NCBI GenBank assembly: GCA_018303625.1
Contig: JAGVXV010000014.1
Coordinates: 1-46,504, forward strand
Length of the DNA stretch: 46,504 bases
Reading direction: 5' to 3'
Source of the DNA: Candidatus Woesearchaeota archaeon
GTDB taxonomy: Archaea > Nanobdellota > Nanobdellia > Woesearchaeales > GW2011-AR4
A program made the position numbers and the translations under genes. The notes under the pieces were generated by a model, which had not been told where the DNA came from, made no database searches, and saw nothing but the letters and a program-made list of their open reading frames with translations. Positions 1 through 7,667 of this stretch are shown here, one piece after another (the stretch's first letter is position 1; every line of letters starts with the position of its first letter).

Positions 1-156
1 ATCCCCTTGTACTGTCTTTTCAACCTCATCTGGGGTTTTATGCGCCGAATAGATTTTAAAATCAAAGCTTATTTTATTTTTTTTCAGAATTTTAAGTATT
101 GGATCGTATGTTTCATTATCCGATATTGACGCGAACAAAACAAGTATTTTTGGCAT
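1..156 (-). CDS. purE: PurE, N5-CAIR mutase / AIR carboxylase (partial, N-terminal 52 residues)
   Basis: This gene runs off the left edge; only its N-terminus is present and it is absent from the ORF track. Reading the minus strand from ATG at 156 gives MPKILVLFASISDN and then SAHKTPDEV. These match the two N-terminal signatures of the PurE family, the phosphate-binding G-S-x-S-D loop (here ASISD) and the S-A-H-R-T-P motif. PurE converts N5-carboxyaminoimidazole ribonucleotide, or AIR plus CO2, to CAIR in purine synthesis. It is the last visible gene of the purL-to-purE operon: its ATG lies 1 nt after the stop of orf91, so the two are probably translated together. Class I or class II cannot be told from this fragment. 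Confidence 0.85.
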   Translation of the reverse strand, partial: MPKILVLFASISDNETYDPILKILKKNKISFDFKIYSAHKTPDEVEKTVQGD

Positions 157-157
157 T

Positions 158-433
158 TTAATCATATTTTATTGCTCTTTCTTTTCCTTCAACAAACTTT
201 ATTATATCATGAATCTGATAATCCGCAATAATTCTTTCAGCCGAATTAACAACTCTTTCTGGAAAATTAGTAAATTCTATATCCAAAGCAGAGGGACTGC
301 CATCGCCATTTGCATGCGCTTTAAGGCCATCCTCTTTTAAAATTTTAATTAATTCTCTGGCTATAGCCGGGCTTTTCGTAGTTACAGTATAGTATTCTAC
401 AGGTGCTGCAGTTTGACTTGAAGATTGTGCCAT
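158..433 (-). CDS. Unknown 91-residue protein between purS and purE
   Basis: I do not recognise this family. It is a soluble 91-residue protein with no membrane segment and no cysteine motif. A Ser/Gln/Thr-rich N-terminus is followed by an alpha/beta-looking stretch with a charged C-terminus (FVEGKERAIKYD). It sits tightly in the purine operon: its ATG is 3 nt after the stop of the repaired purS frame, and its own stop is 1 nt before purE. That packing suggests co-translation and possibly a link to FGAM synthetase or PurE, but this is context only. It is not PurK or PurC, which are far larger. Confidence 0.6.
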   Translation of the reverse strand: MAQSSSQTAAPVEYYTVTTKSPAIARELIKILKEDGLKAHANGDGSPSALDIEFTNFPERVVNSAERIIADYQIHDIIKFVEGKERAIKYD

Positions 434-436
434 TTT

Positions 437-926
437 TTAGCTTAAAATCCTGAATTTCTGATAATTTTCATTCATTAATAAGCTTTTTGCTATTTCAATT
501 GCAGTGTTTTTTGCATTTTCCTCATCTGCATCAATGCTTAAAGCCCACAATACGCCTTTTTCAGCACAATACGCCTTTTTCAGCATTTTTCATATTTTTA
601 AATCCTAATCTGTTTTTTAAGGTTGACAATAATCCTTTCCCATCATCCAAATCCTGCACAAGTATATTTATTTTTTTGATATTATTTTTTTTATTGTTTT
701 TTTCTAATTCAAAACTTAATTGATGCTTGTTCGCATTGATTAAAATATCCACTTTGCTTATTTCACTCTGAAATTTTTTAATATCCCCAAAAAAATCAAA
801 TTTATAATAACCCTTTCTTTCCAATTTTTTCAGCTTCTTGTAGCCCATCCTCTCCAATGTATGAAAGGCTGTTATCGCCACATTGTCTGGCACTTTCAGG
901 CTGACAAATAATTCTGCTGTTGGCAT
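437..926 (-). pseudogene. purS: PurS-like FGAM synthetase subunit, frameshifted by a 19-bp tandem duplication
   Basis: The listed ORF (561-926, 121 aa) stops early. It begins MPTAELFVSLKVPDNVAITA and resembles PurS, the small subunit that bridges PurL and PurQ. The ORF ends in a perfect tandem repeat of 19 bp (546-564 and 565-583). Deleting one copy by hand extends the frame to TAA at 437-439 and gives 156 codons plus stop. The restored tail (AKNTAIEIAKSLL then NENYQKFRIL) looks like the usual PurS C-terminus, and the end then lies 3 nt before orf91, as operon packing predicts. At 156 residues it is longer than the usual ~80-residue PurS. The shift could be a real mutation, a reversible slippage switch or an assembly error. 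The gene follows orf169 by 6 nt. Confidence 0.72.
546..583. repeat. 19-bp perfect tandem duplication inside purS
   Basis: The unit CACAATACGCCTTTTTCAG occurs twice in direct contact, at 546-564 and 565-583, with two more matching bases beyond. Because 19 is not a multiple of three it shifts the purS frame and creates a TGA at 561-563. Each unit contains a run of five T, typical of slippage-prone DNA. Confidence 0.97.
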
Positions 927-932
927 TTTGAT

Positions 933-1442
933 CTATCTTATTCCAAAATTTATTGTTATATCCCGAAATTGATGCTGGAATATGAAAGCAAGCTCCATTA
1001 AACTTTCCGGGACTTTTTGGAATTGGTCCTGCCCCGTACATGTCCTGCTGAATAGCCTCACTAAACTTGGCTCCATTCTTTTTGCATAACCAAAAAGCTC
1101 CTGCAAGCCTCCAACAGGCATACAAGCCCCGGAAAAGGCAGGCACCAAATACCTTTGCCCTACAGGCAGGTAAATATCAAACAGTGAGCGGGCTTGCTCC
1201 AATGACCTTTTATCATGGAGTATCAGCATAGGGTCTTCTATACCCAAAAGCGCTTGGCGCATATAATCATCAGGGAGTTCTATGGAACGCAAGTTTGCAA
1301 CGGTGCTGACACCATCTTCGTGTCTTATGTGAGGATGAATCTGTGTTTTGAAAGGGTGCACGGCAATGTATAAAACCTCGGTTTTTCTGCCTAAGCCTGC
1401 GCCATCTCCAACATACAATTCTTCGGCTAAACCCACTCCCAT
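933..1442 (-). CDS. Unknown 169-residue protein between purQ and purS
   Basis: I do not recognise this protein. It is soluble, without a signal peptide or membrane helix, and holds two cysteines (at GACMPVGG and SRTCTGQ). The start ATG at 1442 lies 1 nt after the purQ stop, and its stop is 6 nt before the purS start, so it is embedded in the operon and probably translated with it. Its amino-acid use (many Gln, Arg and Pro) differs from the Lys/Ile/Asn-rich pur genes, which may mean separate ancestry. It does not resemble PurC, PurM or PurB. Confidence 0.6.
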   Translation of the reverse strand: MGVGLAEELYVGDGAGLGRKTEVLYIAVHPFKTQIHPHIRHEDGVSTVANLRSIELPDDYMRQALLGIEDPMLILHDKRSLEQARSLFDIYLPVGQRYLVPAFSGACMPVGGLQELFGYAKRMEPSLVRLFSRTCTGQDQFQKVPESLMELAFIFQHQFRDITINFGIR

Positions 1443-1443
1443 T

Positions 1444-2214
1444 TTATTTCTCCAAAATATAGTTTTTTATTGATTCAAATATTTTGATAGTATTCATTTT
1501 TTTATCTGATTTTTTAAAATCCTGATACTGCCTTTCCCATATTGCCCTTTCAGGATGTGGCATTATTGCAATGACATTGCCTTTTTTATTTGAAATTGCC
1601 GCTATATTAAGCATAGAGCCATTTGGATTAATTGGAAACTTATTTTCAATCTTTCCCTCTTTTGTGCAGTACTGGAATATTATTTGTTTATTTTTTATTA
1701 ATTGTTTAATTAATGCTTTGTCTTTTGTTACAAACCTGCCTTCGCCATGCGCAACTGGAAGGTGCAGAATCTCATCTTTTTTAAACAAGCTGTTAAATGC
1801 ATTTTTTTTATTTGCAGTGTTTTTAATGTAAACCCATGCATTGTAATAGCCTGAAACAAAAGGGTTTTTATTTGGCGCAAGAGCCATCTCAACCTTATCT
1901 TTTAGGCCTGGAATAATTCCTGTCTCAACCAAAACCTGGGCGCCATTGCAAATTCCCAAAACAGGCTTTCCTTTTTCAGCTTCCTGCCTTATGATGCCCA
2001 TAACGGGGTCTTTTGCAGCAATTACTCCAGCCCTTATCCTGTCTTCATAAGCCCATCCGCCCGGAATGACAAACCCGTCATAGCTGCCTAAATTTTCCTT
2101 GGTGTTCCAGTTAAGTATTTTTCCCCGCATACCTGCGGCTATCACAGCTCTTAAAGTCTCTTCCTCGCAGTTGTTGCCCGGGAAGTAAATTACTGCTATG
2201 CTAGGTTTTTGCAT
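1444..2214 (-). CDS. purQ: PurQ, glutaminase subunit of FGAM synthetase
   Basis: PurQ is a class I glutamine amidotransferase that feeds ammonia to PurL for conversion of FGAR to FGAM. Visible signatures are the N-terminal YFPGNNCEEE, the PGGWAYEDRIRAG loop, the nucleophile elbow GICNGAQVL with its cysteine, and the PHPERAIW block holding the catalytic His and Glu. The ORF track begins at a TTG (2235), but the ATG at 2214 starts the protein where the family does (MQKPSIAVIYFPG), giving 256 residues. The start overlaps the end of orf230 by 14 nt, indicating translational coupling. PurQ acts in a complex with PurL and PurS, both encoded in the same operon. Confidence 0.96.
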   Translation of the reverse strand: MQKPSIAVIYFPGNNCEEETLRAVIAAGMRGKILNWNTKENLGSYDGFVIPGGWAYEDRIRAGVIAAKDPVMGIIRQEAEKGKPVLGICNGAQVLVETGIIPGLKDKVEMALAPNKNPFVSGYYNAWVYIKNTANKKNAFNSLFKKDEILHLPVAHGEGRFVTKDKALIKQLIKNKQIIFQYCTKEGKIENKFPINPNGSMLNIAAISNKKGNVIAIMPHPERAIWERQYQDFKKSDKKMNTIKIFESIKNYILEK

Positions 2215-2893
2215 TTTGGGTATAATCTTTTGCAATTGTTTCGTAGGCTTGTCCTATTTTATCAAGAATTTCCCTCCTGCCAGTTAAAAATTGATTTCTG
2301 GCTTCTCTAGGAGACCCTCTAACTAACTTACTTTGTATTGAGAACATTCCGTCTAATGCCATATAAAAAAATGTTGTTAATAAGGCAGCACCAAGTTCTG
2401 TGAAGAAAAGAGTGGAGACATATTTAGAGAATTCTTCACCACCCTGAATTAAATTTTTTGTAAAAGAAATTCCATATTGCCATTGATAGAATAATTCTAG
2501 GACCCCATATGCTGCAAAAGCTATTCCAGTAGCAGATTTTCCAAATGATTCTAGCCTAGTTTTTTCATATTCCCTCTTTTTTCTTTGCAGTACAGTGACT
2601 ATATCAATATATTTGGGAATGATTTCTTCCACTTTTTTTTGAATTGGAAGTATGTAGTCTGGGTTAATGTCCGAAATTCTATTAAAATATTGTAGATGCT
2701 TTGAAACTCCTCGGGACAATGTTGTTTCTAAATCTTCCCTTATCTTGACAAATACTGCTGAGTCTGTTTGTTCATTTAAGATTGGGGGGTACTTTAATAA
2801 GGTATCTTCAATACCAATTCTTAATTTTCTAATAAACATATCAATATCGAATTTTACACCCTTTTTTTCTGGCATTATCTTTTCTATTACCAT
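2201..2893 (-). CDS. Unknown 230-residue protein with two probable membrane segments, between purL and purQ
   Basis: I do not recognise this family. The first ~120 residues are charged and helical (FIRKLRIGIEDTLLKYPP; KKVEEIIPKYIDIV). Two hydrophobic stretches follow around residues 120-143 (TGIAFAAYGVLELFYQ) and 163-185 (LFFTELGAALLTTFFYMALD), then a basic C-terminal tail. A hairpin anchored in the membrane with cytoplasmic domains is likely. The ATG at 2893 abuts the purL stop, and the end overlaps purQ, so it is locked into the operon between two subunits of one enzyme. Its role there is unknown. Confidence 0.6.
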   Translation of the reverse strand: MVIEKIMPEKKGVKFDIDMFIRKLRIGIEDTLLKYPPILNEQTDSAVFVKIREDLETTLSRGVSKHLQYFNRISDINPDYILPIQKKVEEIIPKYIDIVTVLQRKKREYEKTRLESFGKSATGIAFAAYGVLELFYQWQYGISFTKNLIQGGEEFSKYVSTLFFTELGAALLTTFFYMALDGMFSIQSKLVRGSPREARNQFLTGRREILDKIGQAYETIAKDYTQNAKT

Positions 2894-5245
2894 TTACTCC
2901 AAAGCCTCCTTAAATCCTGATGTCCATGCTTTTCTTAATTCATCAATGCTCAAATCTATGATTTTTTTATTTGAATTTATGATAGTTAATGATTTTTTAT
3001 TTGTTGTTTTTCCCAATTTATGGATTAATAAATTATATTTTTTGAATATTGACTGGACTTTTTTTATGTTTTTGTCTTCAACTTCAAAAAAAAACCCAGG
3101 GCTTTCGCAGAAAAGGATTTTATCATTTCTCAAGTAAGGGTAATTGAAGTTAATATCAGCACCTATAATGCCGTCTGCATTTCCTCCTAAAATCATTTCC
3201 GCAATAGCCACAGCCATGCCACCATCGCTTATGTCATGGCAGCTTAACAACAACCCATTGCTTATGCATTCAATTACCGCATAAATCCTGCCTTTCTCTC
3301 TTTCAAAATCAATTTGAGGAACATTTTTTCCAATCTGATTAAAAATCTCATAATAAGCGCTTCCTCCTAATTCGTCTTTCCTTTCTCCAGCTAAAAATAA
3401 AGTGCTGTTTGCTTTCTTCAGTTTCATCGTAATTGCTTTGCTATAGTCTTTCATAACTCCAATGCAGGCAATTATCGGGCTTGGGTCGATTGCATTTCCA
3501 GACTTGCTTTCATTGTAAAAGCTTACATTCCCAGAGATAACGGGCACTGGATTTTTTGTTTTATAATAATTGATTTTGCCAGCTGCATCAGCGATGCCCC
3601 TTACACTTTCCTTAAAATCGTAAAATGCCTCCGGCTTTTCCGGATTTCCAAAATTCAAACAATCAGTTAAAGCAGAAGGAATTGCGCCTATTGCCGCGAC
3701 ATTCCTCATTGATTCTGCAACTGCATTAGCAGCTCCCCAATAAGGGTCAATCCTTCCGTATTTCGGGTTGTTGTCAACAGATAAAGCTATTCCATACTTG
3801 CTTCCTTCGGCAGCTTTGATTAATCCTGCATCTGCCTGGCCGGATTCTATAATTGCATTGCCCATGACATTCTTGTCATAATGGCTGAAGCACTTTGCCT
3901 TTGATGCTACGCTGGGGTTTGACAAAACTTTCAATAAGATTTCATTATAATTATTTTTCTCTTTTATCATTGGCTCTTTAAAATTCCTATTTGGCTTTTT
4001 TGCTTCCCGGTCATACCTTATCCCTGCAGTTATAGCTTTAATCGGGACATTGCAGACTATTTTGCCTTTATGGGTTACGACATAATTTTGCTCTTTAGTC
4101 ACTTTTCCAATAACAGATGCTCTTGCATTTTCAGCAATATTAGGCAATTCAAACTCTTCATTATAAATCTCTAAAATTCTTTGGGTAAAGCTTGGTGGGG
4201 AAATCCATGTGAACCTTTCCTGCGTTTCTGAATTGATTATCATAAAAGGTGGAATGTCCATAGAAACATGCACTTTGTCCAAATCAATAAAAGCCCCATA
4301 ATCCGCGTCTGAGCACAATTCCGAAGTGGAGCACATAATGCCTCCTGCTCCCATATCCTTAAATCCTAATTTAACATTATCTTTCTTTGCCTCTTCAAAA
4401 ACCCTGTAAGTTGCCCTTATAATCACATTTTTTAAAAAAGGGTCTGGCACTTGCACTGCACCTCTGTTTGACTCCCTTGCCTCCTCATCCAGAATCAATG
4501 ATGCAAAGGCAGCCCCTCCAAAACCGCTGTTGTCGGTTGCTTTGCCAACTATAATTATATCATAGCCTTCTGAATTTTTTGGGGCATAGCTGTGTATAAT
4601 GTCTTTTTCCTTTACTAAGCCCAAACAAACAACATTTACAAGGCAGTTGTCATCAAAGCTTTCATTAAGGTAAATATCGCCTGCAAGATTAGGAATCCCG
4701 ACAGCATTCCCGTAGCCTGCAATTCCATTGATTACTTCATTTGCAATATACTTTACTTTGTTTTTGTTTTTTCCAAAAGAATTTCCAAACCTTAAGGGGT
4801 CTGCTGTTGCAATGATTTTTGCCCCCATGCACAAGACATCCCTTAAAATGCCTCCAATGCCAGTTGCAGCGCCTTCGTAAGGAACTACCTGAGAAGGATG
4901 GTTATGGGATTCGTGGCTTACAACAATTCCATACCTTTCATTGTTGATTTCTCCCAATTCCACTATGCCGGAATCTTCAACAGGGCCAAGAATGACATTC
5001 GGGGCTTTAGTAGGCAGCATTTTTAATGTATTTCTGCTGCTTTTGTAGCTTGAATGCTCACTCCACTGTATGTTGAAAATATGCAATTCAGTTAAAGTAG
5101 GGTTTCTCCCAATCAATTTTGCAGCTTTCCTTGCCTCGCCAGCCTTTAAAGAAATTGCATTATGCTGCATAAAATTTTGCAGCTCTTTGTCATTCATTCC
5201 GCTAATATTTATCAGCTCAGAGTCAGACTTCCCCACGTTAATCAC
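2894..5245 (-). CDS. purL: PurL, FGAM synthetase large subunit
   Basis: PurL catalyses ATP-dependent conversion of formylglycinamide ribonucleotide to the amidine, using ammonia from PurQ. The 783-residue length fits the small-type PurL that needs separate PurQ and PurS. Clear signatures are QWSEHSSYKSSR near the N-terminus, ESHNHPSQVVPYEGAATG with GGILRDVLCMGA, and GFKDMGAGGIMCSTSEL. The second half repeats the AIRS-like fold (FLAGERKDELGGSAY; CHDISDGGMAVAIAEM). The start is a GTG at 5245. A TATA box centred near 5270 would place transcription start almost at that codon, so a leaderless GTG start is likely; Met17 is the alternative. It is the first gene of the purine operon, divergent from the small gene at 5355. 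Confidence 0.97.
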   Translation of the reverse strand: MINVGKSDSELINISGMNDKELQNFMQHNAISLKAGEARKAAKLIGRNPTLTELHIFNIQWSEHSSYKSSRNTLKMLPTKAPNVILGPVEDSGIVELGEINNERYGIVVSHESHNHPSQVVPYEGAATGIGGILRDVLCMGAKIIATADPLRFGNSFGKNKNKVKYIANEVINGIAGYGNAVGIPNLAGDIYLNESFDDNCLVNVVCLGLVKEKDIIHSYAPKNSEGYDIIIVGKATDNSGFGGAAFASLILDEEARESNRGAVQVPDPFLKNVIIRATYRVFEEAKKDNVKLGFKDMGAGGIMCSTSELCSDADYGAFIDLDKVHVSMDIPPFMIINSETQERFTWISPPSFTQRILEIYNEEFELPNIAENARASVIGKVTKEQNYVVTHKGKIVCNVPIKAITAGIRYDREAKKPNRNFKEPMIKEKNNYNEILLKVLSNPSVASKAKCFSHYDKNVMGNAIIESGQADAGLIKAAEGSKYGIALSVDNNPKYGRIDPYWGAANAVAESMRNVAAIGAIPSALTDCLNFGNPEKPEAFYDFKESVRGIADAAGKINYYKTKNPVPVISGNVSFYNESKSGNAIDPSPIIACIGVMKDYSKAITMKLKKANSTLFLAGERKDELGGSAYYEIFNQIGKNVPQIDFEREKGRIYAVIECISNGLLLSCHDISDGGMAVAIAEMILGGNADGIIGADINFNYPYLRNDKILFCESPGFFFEVEDKNIKKVQSIFKKYNLLIHKLGKTTNKKSLTIINSNKKIIDLSIDELRKAWTSGFKEALE

Positions 5246-5265
5246 ATGGTTTAAGATAGATAATA

Positions 5266-5275
5266 TGTTTAAAAA
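5266..5275 (-). promoter_or_regulatory. TATA box of the purL-purE operon
   Basis: On the minus strand the sequence CCTTTTTAAACATATT lies about 25 nt before the GTG start of purL, the spacing expected for an archaeal TATA element serving a leaderless transcript. Confidence 0.6.
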
Positions 5276-5354
5276 GGTTTCTACTGACTTTTAAACTTGT
5301 ACGGGTAGTATTTAGCAATTTTTATAAACTCATGACTTTTTGCATGCTAGCGAT

Positions 5355-5666
5355 ATGGTTAATGATATTGTGACAAATGACATTGCCGGTTTTGTAAGGG
5401 CGCATTTAAGCGAATCAGGGAAGTTTGGAATGAGGTTATTTGAGGCTGTTAATTCTGCTGATGTTTACTGGATTATTAAAGAAGTGGAAAAGCGAGCAAC
5501 AACTGTAAGGGAGAGTATAGTGATATTCACGGACTGCCCCTTTATTTCCGGCGAAATTGTATCTTACCAGTCCAGAAAAGAATGTTGGAAAAACCCAAAT
5601 TTAGAGTCAGCCTCAGATGTTACTTTTGGCGGCCGCCCAATTTACATACACGAATACGGGCTTTGA
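5355..5666 (+). CDS. Unknown 103-residue protein
   Basis: Not recognised. It is a small soluble protein with two cysteines (FTDCPFISG, KECWKNPN), one acidic helix (YWIIKEVEKRATTVRES) and no membrane segment. The ORF track begins at TTG 5340, but the TATA box at 5320-5328 (TTTATAAA) predicts a start of transcription near 5350, so ATG 5355 (MVNDIVTNDIAGF) is preferred. It stands alone, divergent from purL and convergent with orf163. A wider spread of codons than the AT-rich pur genes hints at a separate history. Confidence 0.5.
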   Translation: MVNDIVTNDIAGFVRAHLSESGKFGMRLFEAVNSADVYWIIKEVEKRATTVRESIVIFTDCPFISGEIVSYQSRKECWKNPNLESASDVTFGGRPIYIHEYGL

Positions 5667-5717
5667 TTAAATAACCCTGCTCGTAACATAAATGGATCCG
5701 TCAATCAAAACTGACCA

Positions 5718-6209
5718 TCAACTTCTGTTTCCAGCTTCCCTATTATTCGCAAAAACATAAGCAACAATATGTTTTCCATCGGGGGCTGTATGATATGATT
5801 TTCTAAGCAGATTGCTCCCAACCATAGGTTGAAGAGGCACTTCATCATCTTTCTTATAAGGCATAATTATACTACGATTCTTCTCTTCTCCAGAAACATG
5901 CTCTAAAAACCTTATGTAATTAAAGATATGCACTTCACATTTTACTTTGCCCCAATTCTCTTTTTTTTCGCGATAAAAATTGAGGAAGTAAAGTGAATTA
6001 TCAACTACAACATAAACTGATTTTGAGTCCTGCCCCAGCTTTTCGTATAGTGTTTCAGCATCTTTTAAATGAGGCATGCCATTAGACTGGTCCAAATCTA
6101 GTATTGGATTATGCCCTAATCTCAACTGTTCCAAAAGATCACACAAGTGAACATCTTCTTTCGGATTTGGTACACTTCCTACTTCACTTTCCAAACCTTG
6201 TCCTGCCAC
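5718..6209 (-). CDS. Unknown 163-residue protein
   Basis: Not recognised. The predicted product is soluble, with a stretch of alternating hydrophobic residues (SVYVVVDNSLYFLNFY) suggesting a beta-rich core, and a basic C-terminus. The start is GTG 6209; no in-frame ATG lies upstream before the 72-residue gene. It follows that gene by 36 nt on the same strand, so the two may share a transcript. Nothing in it points to a catalytic family. Confidence 0.5.
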   Translation of the reverse strand: MAGQGLESEVGSVPNPKEDVHLCDLLEQLRLGHNPILDLDQSNGMPHLKDAETLYEKLGQDSKSVYVVVDNSLYFLNFYREKKENWGKVKCEVHIFNYIRFLEHVSGEEKNRSIIMPYKKDDEVPLQPMVGSNLLRKSYHTAPDGKHIVAYVFANNREAGNRS

Positions 6210-6245
6210 AGCTACTTCAATTCTTAATGCACCCCCAAATTATCA

Positions 6246-6464
6246 TCATTTCTCCAAAAATTCTTCCATTTTGTCTTCAGGATTGATTAATTCAAGCTTT
6301 AATTCCATACTATCCACCTCGATTACAATCTTTTTGTTGTTTGCACTCATTATTCTTATCCTCTGGATCTCAATTATTTGGTTATTTTTGGCAAAAAAAA
6401 GCCCTAAAAGCCTTTCATTGTCCTTAAAAAGGGCATAAGTTGCCGTTTTTTGGTTTTGCAGCAT
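6246..6464 (-). CDS. Unknown 72-residue protein
   Basis: Not recognised. The short product has an N-terminal beta-rich half (TATYALFKDNERLLGLFFAK) and an acidic C-terminus (INPEDKMEEFLEK). A TATA-like element (6538-6548, minus strand TTTATATA) lies upstream with a leader of about 45-50 nt, and the first copy of a palindromic motif (6500-6514) overlaps the predicted transcription start. It is divergent from the signalling operon at 6620 and may be under the same control. Confidence 0.5.
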   Translation of the reverse strand: MLQNQKTATYALFKDNERLLGLFFAKNNQIIEIQRIRIMSANNKKIVIEVDSMELKLELINPEDKMEEFLEK

Positions 6465-6496
6465 TTTTTAGCACTCACAGCCATTTTTACGAACGT

Positions 6497-6580
6497 CATT
6501 ATTGAGATTCAATAATGAATCACAAACTCCAGCAAGTATATAAATTTTTCGCTTTTGAAGTACAATATTGAGCCACAATA
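6497..6580. promoter_or_regulatory. Divergent promoter region with two copies of a palindromic TATTGAG-n3-CAATA motif
   Basis: The first copy lies inside the perfect inverted repeat CATTATTG-agatt-CAATAATG (6497-6517). The second copy, TATTGAGCCACAATA (6566-6580), keeps the core TATTGAGnnnCAATA. Copy centres are 66 bp apart. Copy 2 lies directly upstream of the TATA element (ACTTAAATAA, 6588-6597) of the response-regulator gene; copy 1 overlaps the likely start of the opposite transcript. This is typical of a dimeric regulator controlling both directions; the winged-helix protein encoded at 6620 is an obvious candidate. Confidence 0.55.
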
Positions 6581-6619
6581 TAGAAAAACTTAAATAATAG
6601 TTCTTGATATCCATTTGTT

Positions 6620-7666
6620 ATGGGGGCAGAAAATGATATTATGGAGTTTCTGAGGGCGAAACCCGAGGGCGCTTCCATAACCGAGATTTCAGGCGCTACA
6701 GGGCATACAAGGGCGACTGCCGCAAAATACCTTGAGATGATGAACCTGCAAAATAGGGTCGCTTTCAGGGAGATAGGCAAAGCAAAGCTATGGGCAGTTG
6801 CGGAAAAAAGGAAAAAAATCCTCATTGCTGAAGATGAAGAGCATATCAGAAGGCTTGTTAAGGCTATACTTGGGCAGGAAAAATATGATATTATTGAAGC
6901 AAAAGACGGCAGGGAGGCATTGGAAAAAGTAAGCGAGGAAATGCCTGATCTGATAATTCTGGACTTAATGATGCCAAAGGTTGACGGCATTGAGGTTTGC
7001 AGGCAATTGAAAAGCAATGCGCTGACAAAGAAGATCCCAATTATAATGCTGACTGCAAAAACAGAGATGACTGACAAGATAGTTGGGATAAAGGCAGGCG
7101 CCGACGATTACCTTACAAAGCCGTTCGAGCCCAATGAGTTAAGAGTCAGGGTGAAAACTTTTGTCAGTAAAGAGGCAAGAGAGAGAAACCAGATTACAAA
7201 TCTGCCGACATTTTATTATGTCCTGAACAAGCTTAAAAAATTAGACGGGGACATGGAATTTTTTTATTTGTTTTTCAAAAACCTGGAGCCATACAAAAAA
7301 AATTACGGCTATTCAAAAACCAACGAGCTTATCAGGCTAGCCTCGCAGATGATAACACACAGCATGGAGAGGCTAAGCAATAAAAATTTTGTCGGGCATG
7401 ACGAGGAAAACAATTTTGTCATGGCAATTGACGACAAGGATGCGAAAAATGTTCTGGACAATATTCAAAGCGAATTTAAGTCCACAATCCCATTTTTCTA
7501 TGATATTGACTACGAGAGTATAGACCTCAAAAAGAATGTTATTGTGAAAACCGGCGCTAAAGGGAAGATAGAGCAGCTGCCGTTAATCCAATTGGAAATT
7601 AAAAAACTGGATAAAGGCGATATCGGCAGTTTAAGCCAAAAATTAAAACAAATCCGGGAGGGATAA
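6620..7666 (+). CDS. Response regulator: N-terminal winged helix, receiver, degenerate GGDEF-like domain
   Basis: Three modules are visible. Residues 1-60 form a winged-helix DNA-binding domain (DIMEFLRAKPEGASITEISG, then GHTRATAAKYLEMM). Residues 63-180 form a receiver with acidic pocket EDEEH, phospho-acceptor Asp near 115 (LIILDLMMPKVDG) and the LTKPF lysine. Residues 185-310 follow the pattern of a GGDEF domain (ITNLPTFYYVLNKL, then GYSKTNELIRLASQM) with GHDEENNF where the active GGDEF loop should be, so cyclase activity is unlikely. The DNA-binding domain precedes the receiver, the reverse of the common OmpR layout. The start is leaderless (TATA 6588-6597). The gene is 1 nt from the CheY-like gene and begins a three-gene signalling operon. 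Confidence 0.85.
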   Translation: MGAENDIMEFLRAKPEGASITEISGATGHTRATAAKYLEMMNLQNRVAFREIGKAKLWAVAEKRKKILIAEDEEHIRRLVKAILGQEKYDIIEAKDGREALEKVSEEMPDLIILDLMMPKVDGIEVCRQLKSNALTKKIPIIMLTAKTEMTDKIVGIKAGADDYLTKPFEPNELRVRVKTFVSKEARERNQITNLPTFYYVLNKLKKLDGDMEFFYLFFKNLEPYKKNYGYSKTNELIRLASQMITHSMERLSNKNFVGHDEENNFVMAIDDKDAKNVLDNIQSEFKSTIPFFYDIDYESIDLKKNVIVKTGAKGKIEQLPLIQLEIKKLDKGDIGSLSQKLKQIREG

Positions 7667-7667
7667 A

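Noticed and set aside
802-1125. 107-residue ORF overlapping orf169 and purS on the minus strand
   Set aside because: It lies across two better-supported genes in another frame; it would break the tight packing of the operon.
6520-7077. 185-residue minus-strand ORF opposite the response regulator
   Set aside because: It is antisense to a receiver domain with clear motifs, and its Ser/Phe/Ile-rich composition is that of a shadow frame.
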